A stretch of DNA of 64,000 bases from Gammaproteobacteria bacterium (lineage in GTDB: Bacteria; Pseudomonadota; Gammaproteobacteria; GCA-001735895): the NCBI GenBank assembly GCA_029862005.1, contig JAOTYD010000013.1, positions 28,424 through 92,423 of the forward strand, read 5' to 3'. Shown one piece after another: positions 59,957 through 64,000 of this stretch; the first letter of the stretch is position 1; each line of letters begins with the position of its first letter. Made by a program: the position numbers and the translations under genes. Below the pieces are notes generated by a model, which had not been told where the DNA came from, made no database searches, and was given only the letters and a program-made list of their open reading frames with translations.

Positions 59957-60013
59957 GCTGGGAGTCATCACTGGCGAAGAACTGACGCCGAAAAGACTGG
60001 GACGTAAGCCAGC
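59957..60013 (+). other. Nested hairpin element with GEMM-like segment
   Basis: Three nested stems pair GCTGG/CCAGC (59957/60009), AGTC/GACT (59963/59995) and GGCG/CGCC (59973/59986). The segment GAAAAGACTGGGACGTAAGCC (split: GAAAAGACTG, GGACGTAAGCC) resembles the GEMM-I core, but the 5' GGGCAA and 3' GGTTGCC parts are absent. It lies 137 bases before the phosphoesterase operon. It could be a decayed riboswitch or another RNA element. Confidence 0.3.
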
Positions 60014-60149
60014 AACCAGTAAATAGGTATGCTGTCCCCAGTACTGCTGTATCCCTAGAGATTCTGCCAAAAAACGGACTACATGACCTCATTCATTGAT
60101 CTACATCAGATGCATCGGGAGTCAGTTTCAGTATCGTCTATTAATTAAT

Positions 60150-61013
60150 ATGCCGGCCAGAATCCTTCACATATCCGATCTGCATTTCGGGCCGCCATTC
60201 TTGCCTGCGGTCGCAGAGGCCTTGTTGCAAACCATCCCTTTGCTCGCTCCCGATGCGATCGTTATTAGTGGCGACCTGACACAGCGGGCCAAGCGTCATC
60301 AGTTCGAAGAGGCACGTCGGTTCTTCGACCGTATGTCAGACTACCCTATGCTCATTATTCCTGGTAACCATGATGTGGCGCTCTGGCGAATCCACGAACG
60401 TCTAGTCAGGCCACACGCACTTTACCGCGAAATCATCTCACCAGAACTTAATCCGGTCCTCCATGTCGGTAACGCAGTACTGGTTGGTCTCGATTCCACC
60501 GCGCCACTACGTAGCATCTCCAATGGTCGGCTCGATCGCCATCAACTCGAACATAGCGAAAAGGTTTTTGCCGGGGTAACCGACGATAAAGTCCGAATTG
60601 TTGTCGCTCATCATCAGTTTGCCCCCGGACATGACCGTGTTTTCGACATCGCAATGCCCGGCGCACAGCGCGCGATCGACTGCTTTGTTGACCAAAAGGT
60701 CGAAATGATTTTAGGCGGGCATCTGCATCGAGCCTACATTGGGAATTCGCTTGACTTCTTTCCCGGGCATCACCGCGACCGCGGCGTAATTATCGTCCAG
60801 TGCGGCACTACCACGTCCAGTCGCGGAAAAGGAAGAGAGCGTAACGAAAACACCTTCAACCTGATTGAGACAGGTTCACAGACTCTCACGGTAACCCATT
60901 ATCTTTACTTCGAAGAGAAGGGCAAATTTGCACCGCTGAGTAAGCACAGCTTCCCCCGCCCGGGACGAGAACTAGAGGTTACAGAGTCCCGCTCCCACGC
61001 TGCACCACCGTGA
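60150..61013 (+). CDS. Class III-type metallophosphoesterase
   Basis: A 287-residue calcineurin-like phosphoesterase with all metal motifs: ILHISDLHFG, VISGDLTQRA, IIPGNHDVALW, VAHHQFAP and GGHLHRAYIG. It resembles the cAMP phosphodiesterase/CpdA-type and lipid-phosphate-type branch; substrate is uncertain. ATG 60150 is preferred to 60096. It is the first of four genes overlapping by 4 bases each (60150-63374), the rest of which concern CDP-lipid chemistry, so a phospholipid-related substrate is plausible. Confidence 0.86.
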   Translation: MPARILHISDLHFGPPFLPAVAEALLQTIPLLAPDAIVISGDLTQRAKRHQFEEARRFFDRMSDYPMLIIPGNHDVALWRIHERLVRPHALYREIISPELNPVLHVGNAVLVGLDSTAPLRSISNGRLDRHQLEHSEKVFAGVTDDKVRIVVAHHQFAPGHDRVFDIAMPGAQRAIDCFVDQKVEMILGGHLHRAYIGNSLDFFPGHHRDRGVIIVQCGTTTSSRGKGRERNENTFNLIETGSQTLTVTHYLYFEEKGKFAPLSKHSFPRPGRELEVTESRSHAAPP

Positions 61014-61768
61014 GCACGCAGCTGACGACTACGCGAAACAAACGAAAACTGGTTATCCTGGTAAGTGCCGCAATTCTTCTGACAGGGCTGGCCTGGTATG
61101 TCAACAATCAAATCTCGCTTGCGGAGCTGGCCGAGCAGGAGGACCGTGTCCGCGCATACATCGCACTCAACCCGTGGCGTGCTTTCATTGTTGGCTTTGG
61201 TATATATGCCGGGTTATCGCTGGTTCCAGGAACCGGAGGAAAAGCAATCGTATATGGCTGGCTGTTCGGGTTCTGGCAAGCCGTGACCATCGTCACGGTC
61301 GGTCTCACCCTGGCTGCGCTGACGATCTTCTCCCTCAGTCGTTACCTATTCCGGGAAAGCATCGAACGTCGCTACGCCAATCCCGTCGCGCTTATGAACA
61401 AACACCTCGAGTTGGAAGGGGCATTCTACCTGCTTGCGCTGCGAATGGCACACGCACCCTATTCGATCGTCAACCCGATCAGTGGGGCGAGCCGTGTTCG
61501 AATCTGGACCTTCTGCTGGACCACTGCGATAGGCATGCTGCCCGTCAATGCCATTTGGGTTTACGTGGGAGTTCGTCTGCCCTCGCTGCGTGAACTGGCG
61601 AGCAGTGGGCCAGGCGCATTTATCGACCTGCCGCTCATTTTAGCCATGGTGGGCTGCGCCGCGCTGGCGCCTCTGATTCGCTGGCTGCTCGGCCACTTTG
61701 GAATTCTCGCTTTCAAGACTCGCCACCATGAAGCGAACAACCATGAATCAGAACGGAAAAAAACATGA
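61010..61768 (+). CDS. TVP38/TMEM64 (VTT) family membrane protein
   Basis: A 252-residue membrane protein of the VTT/DedA superfamily. It has an N-terminal helix (LVILVSAAILLTGLAWYV), the re-entrant loop region GFGIYAGLSLVPGTGGKAIVYGWLFG and a second loop near RMAHAPYSIVNPISG with conserved Pro. Members act as lipid scramblases or transporters. GTG 61010 overlaps the phosphoesterase stop by 4 bases and its own TGA overlaps the next ATG, so translation is coupled. Confidence 0.85.
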   Translation: MSTQLTTTRNKRKLVILVSAAILLTGLAWYVNNQISLAELAEQEDRVRAYIALNPWRAFIVGFGIYAGLSLVPGTGGKAIVYGWLFGFWQAVTIVTVGLTLAALTIFSLSRYLFRESIERRYANPVALMNKHLELEGAFYLLALRMAHAPYSIVNPISGASRVRIWTFCWTTAIGMLPVNAIWVYVGVRLPSLRELASSGPGAFIDLPLILAMVGCAALAPLIRWLLGHFGILAFKTRHHEANNHESERKKT

Positions 61769-62754
61769 TCATGGCTAATGAATCGGCTCTTTACTGGGCC
61801 ATTATCGCGTTATTCGCCAGTCTGGTGGCCGGATCGATAGCCCGTTTTGTCGCTCTGCGAAATGCGGGCGAGGAAATACGGCGCAAACGGTTTGCCAGTT
61901 TGCGGACCTGGTGGTTGCTTGCCATTGTCTTGAGTACCGGGCTGCTAACCGGACGGATCGGGATCTGTCTACTGCTCGCCAGCGCTAGCTGCATCGCCTG
62001 GTTCGAGATCACAAAATTTTTTGGTGCCCGATCAGAGGATAAACTCGCCATTCGCTCTGGCTACGGGCTCATCGTAATTAATTACCTGTTAATCCTGTTT
62101 GAATCAATCTCGCTGTTCACTATTTTCCTGCCGATTGGCTCATTTATTGTGCTTGCCGTGTCGCTGCTAATAAAAGGTGAGCCAGGGGGCTATATTCGCT
62201 CCTCGGGAAGTCTGCTCTGGGCGATCATGTTTCTCGGCTATGGGATCTCCCATGCTGCACTGCTGATGATAATTCCCGCTACTTCCTCCGCGCCCCTGGG
62301 TCCGGCTGGTTGGTTTCTGTTCCTCGTCATCCTTACGGAGGCAGATGATATTTTCCAAGCGATCGTCGGTCGGCTGTTCGGGGCCCATAAACGCCACCGA
62401 ATCACGCCTGTCATCTCACCTAATAAAACCTGGGAGGGATTCTTCGGAGGGATGCTGGTCATCGTGATACTCGCGCCGCTCATCGCACCGTGGCTCACGA
62501 CTCTAGACCAACAGGCGGGGCCTTTCTCGATCCCGGAGTCGTTACGTCCCTGGGTTACTCCTATTCTGGCGGCGATACTAATTTCATTTGCGGGCTTCCT
62601 CGGGGACATCAACATGTCCGCCATCAAGCGTGATGCCGGCGTCAAAGACAGTAGCAACTTGTTGCCGGGGATGGGCGGTATCATCGACCGCGTCGATAGC
62701 CTTACCGTAACCGCACCTGTCTTCCTGTATTTCGTAATCTGGTGGACGGCGTGA
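61765..62754 (+). CDS. CDP-diglyceride synthetase-like (CdsA family)
   Basis: A 329-residue multi-pass membrane enzyme. The C-terminal CDP-signature SAIKRDAGVKDSSNLLPGMG, then GIIDRVDSL, is intact apart from Met in place of the usual His in PGHGG. ISPNKTWEGFFGG is the other CdsA motif. It makes CDP-diacylglycerol from phosphatidate and CTP. Its neighbours suggest a dedicated second copy in addition to a housekeeping cdsA presumed elsewhere. ATG 61765 overlaps the previous stop (ATGA). Confidence 0.9.
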   Translation: MIMANESALYWAIIALFASLVAGSIARFVALRNAGEEIRRKRFASLRTWWLLAIVLSTGLLTGRIGICLLLASASCIAWFEITKFFGARSEDKLAIRSGYGLIVINYLLILFESISLFTIFLPIGSFIVLAVSLLIKGEPGGYIRSSGSLLWAIMFLGYGISHAALLMIIPATSSAPLGPAGWFLFLVILTEADDIFQAIVGRLFGAHKRHRITPVISPNKTWEGFFGGMLVIVILAPLIAPWLTTLDQQAGPFSIPESLRPWVTPILAAILISFAGFLGDINMSAIKRDAGVKDSSNLLPGMGGIIDRVDSLTVTAPVFLYFVIWWTA

Positions 62755-63374
62755 AGCGTTCCAGCAAACGCCACGAAACAGACGCCGATCTCGAGCCTCA
62801 GGTTTTCAATCGGTTACTGACAGTTCCGAATTTTCTCTGTGTTATCCGTCTGATCGGCTCGTTCGTCCTTATTCCGATCGCCTGGCAGGGCCAAAACGAG
62901 GTCTTCCTCTGGTGCTTCATTTTTCTCGCCCTGACGGACTGGTTCGACGGTAAGCTTGCCATCCTGCTCAACCAGCGCACGGTGCTGGGGGCGCGCCTCG
63001 ATAGTTGGGCTGACGCTGCACTCTATGCGGCCCTGTTATTTGGAATAGTGACGATGTATGGCGACAGCCTGCAGTCTGAACTCGTTTGGATCAGTGCTGC
63101 CCTCGTAACATATCTGATATCCACCGCTGTGGGCTTCTGGAAATACAAACGCTGGCCGAGCTATCACACCCGTGCCGCCAAGATTTCGTGGTTACTCACG
63201 GCTGTTGCCGTGATAACACTCTTTAGCGACATGTCTCTCTGGCCTCTGCGCGTCGCCGCCGTGGCGGTAACCATAACCAATTTCGAAGCCCTACTGATTA
63301 CCTACATTTCCCCGGCTTGGCGCGCTGACGTCACATCGATCTATCATGCCTGGCGTGACAGTAAGGCTGTATAA
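62751..63374 (+). CDS. CDP-alcohol phosphatidyltransferase family protein
   Basis: A protein of about 207 residues with several membrane helices and the CDP-alcohol motif DWFDGKLAILLNQRTVLG then ARLDSWAD: D-x2-DG-x2-A-x9-G-x3-D-x3-D. The usual Arg after Ala is Ile here; the four Asp are kept. It should join CDP-diacylglycerol (made by the preceding enzyme) to an alcohol such as glycerol phosphate. GTG 62751 overlaps the CdsA stop (GTGA); GTG 62742 is an alternative. Confidence 0.87.
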   Translation: MKRSSKRHETDADLEPQVFNRLLTVPNFLCVIRLIGSFVLIPIAWQGQNEVFLWCFIFLALTDWFDGKLAILLNQRTVLGARLDSWADAALYAALLFGIVTMYGDSLQSELVWISAALVTYLISTAVGFWKYKRWPSYHTRAAKISWLLTAVAVITLFSDMSLWPLRVAAVAVTITNFEALLITYISPAWRADVTSIYHAWRDSKAV

Positions 63375-63399
63375 TTATTAAGTGTCATTCCGGATCGAT

Positions 63400-63499
63400 C
63401 TCGACTGCTGATAGTGAGGTCCGGGAGTCTGTCTTCCCAAAAGGAGACGCTGAAAAACTTTTTCTGGGCTTCTGAGAACGGCCACTTTCGGACACTCGA
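63400..63499 (+). repeat. Family C repeat, copy 12 (copy 3 subtype)
   Basis: GGGAGTCTGTCTTCCC, AAGGAGACGCTGAAAAAC, GGCTTCTGAGAACGGCCA, TTCGGACACTCG; the 3' half matches copy 3. It follows the phospholipid operon. Confidence 0.77.
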
Positions 63500-63506
63500 G
63501 AAAATG

Positions 63507-63555
63507 TGGTGACAGTTCACCTAATTACGAGATGAGATTAAGTTAACTGTCACCA
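63507..63555. repeat. Inverted repeat with 11-base arms
   Basis: TGGTGACAGTT (63507-63517) pairs with AACTGTCACCA (63545-63555), separated by 27 bases. This sequence type is seen flanking REP-associated or other transposable units, to my recollection; no transposase is here. The following bases to 63678 hold GC-rich GGGCC repeats (around 63582-63610) and nothing else. Confidence 0.6.
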
Positions 63556-63678
63556 TATTTCGATCCCGCAACAGCCAACGGGCCCTCGGGCCACGCGCTT
63601 GCGGGCTGGCCCGGAAGTAGCTGATTCAGGGCGTCACCGGGATACATACTCCAGGAACAGTGTCGACGCCCTTGATCG

Positions 63679-64000
63679 CTAGGGACCGACGATGACCCTG
63701 CCTTTCATGCCAGCGTCGAAATGTCCGGGAATCAGGCAGCCGAAACCGAACTCGCCGGGTTCCGTGAACTTCCAGATGATTTCACCCTTCTTGCCGGGGG
63801 GAACGTGCGCCATGTAGGGCTCGGAATGCTCCATGCCCGGGAATTTCTTCATCATCTCGGCGTGCTGCGCCAGCGATTCCGTGGTGCCCAGCACGAATTC
63901 GTGCATCAGTTGCCCGGAATTGGTGTGCACGAAACGGATCACGTCGCCCCCGTTCACCTTGATCAGGTCCGGCGAAAAACGCATCTGGTCGTTCATGTCA
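63679..64000 (-). CDS. Cupredoxin-domain protein, C-terminal part
   Basis: The frame is open from the right edge (63999) to its stop at 63679 on the minus strand. The fragment reads MRFSPDLIKVNGGDVIRFV, GQLMHEFVLG (His ligand), EPGEFGFGCLIPGHFDAGMKG (Cys, His and Met ligands), a type 1 copper-site arrangement like plastocyanin/azurin. The N-terminus, probably a signal peptide, lies outside the window. Such proteins are often encoded with copper resistance genes, which cannot be seen here. Confidence 0.88.
   Translation of the reverse strand, partial: DMNDQMRFSPDLIKVNGGDVIRFVHTNSGQLMHEFVLGTTESLAQHAEMMKKFPGMEHSEPYMAHVPPGKKGEIIWKFTEPGEFGFGCLIPGHFDAGMKGRVIVGP

Noticed and set aside
40689..63499. 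An integron cassette array with attC sites
   Set aside because: Repeats are intergenic and about 100 bases long, but I see no GTTRRRY/RYYYAAC core pairs at their ends, genes lie on both strands and several are in multi-gene operons. No integrase gene is present.
40738..63499. A CRISPR array
   Set aside because: Repeat copies are far apart (hundreds to thousands of bases), imperfect, and separated by genes; no cas gene.

Overview
The window looks like chromosomal DNA of an uncultivated, free-living, probably marine gammaproteobacterium. The evidence is gene order and content: the surE-pcm-nlpD-rpoS block (with a yqaA-like gene inserted), the rlmN-pilF-rodZ-hisS-yfgM-bamB-der block, tesA/ybbA/ybbP, RelA, a type IV pilus gene, a fliK-type flagellar gene and several c-di-GMP parts. 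I could not place it at genus level from the sequence alone. No rRNA, tRNA or CRISPR array was seen.

Positions 1-38400 are a dense housekeeping segment: queF (cut by the left edge), cysZ, a metallophosphatase, an M23 peptidase, a ParA-like ATPase, the der-to-rlmN block, thrC, an MFS pump, a GNAT, hom, the rpoS-to-surE block, smr, a metzincin-like protein, dusA, relA, ybbP/ybbA/tesA, a HAD phosphatase and ispG. These are followed by a signalling and motility group (PilZ, STAS, CheY-like, GGDEF, FliK, FlhB-C-like) and a homocysteine methyltransferase. Most convergent genes here overlap or abut at their stop codons. Two convergent junctions are exceptions (1029-1456 and 17266-17722), and each carries the same pair of large palindromic elements, A then B.

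Positions about 39400-63600 are an accessory segment with more AT-rich gaps. It carries at least twelve copies of a dispersed, roughly 80-110-base repeat (family C), all in the same orientation and all intergenic. Genes here include a truncated secreted protein, a two-domain GFA protein, a Cys/Trp-repeat lipoprotein behind a c-di-GMP-I riboswitch, and a four-gene beta-mannoside/glycosyltransferase locus (two GH130 proteins, a GT4-cupin fusion and a GT4 with a large C-terminal alpha-helical domain). Also present are a DUF1989 protein, a Tat-exported thioredoxin-like protein, a decayed rhodanese, an MBL hydrolase followed by a rhodanese-MBL fusion, a three-domain fasciclin lipoprotein and a universal stress protein. 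The segment ends with a compact operon for phospholipid-type chemistry (metallophosphoesterase, VTT membrane protein, CdsA-like, CDP-alcohol phosphotransferase). A cupredoxin gene runs off the right edge.

The most interesting candidates are: the GH130/GT4 locus as a possible mannan synthesis and turnover system; the A-B palindrome pairs, whose arms differ between copies yet stay self-complementary; the family C repeats, which have alternative pairings; and the riboswitch-controlled surface lipoprotein.
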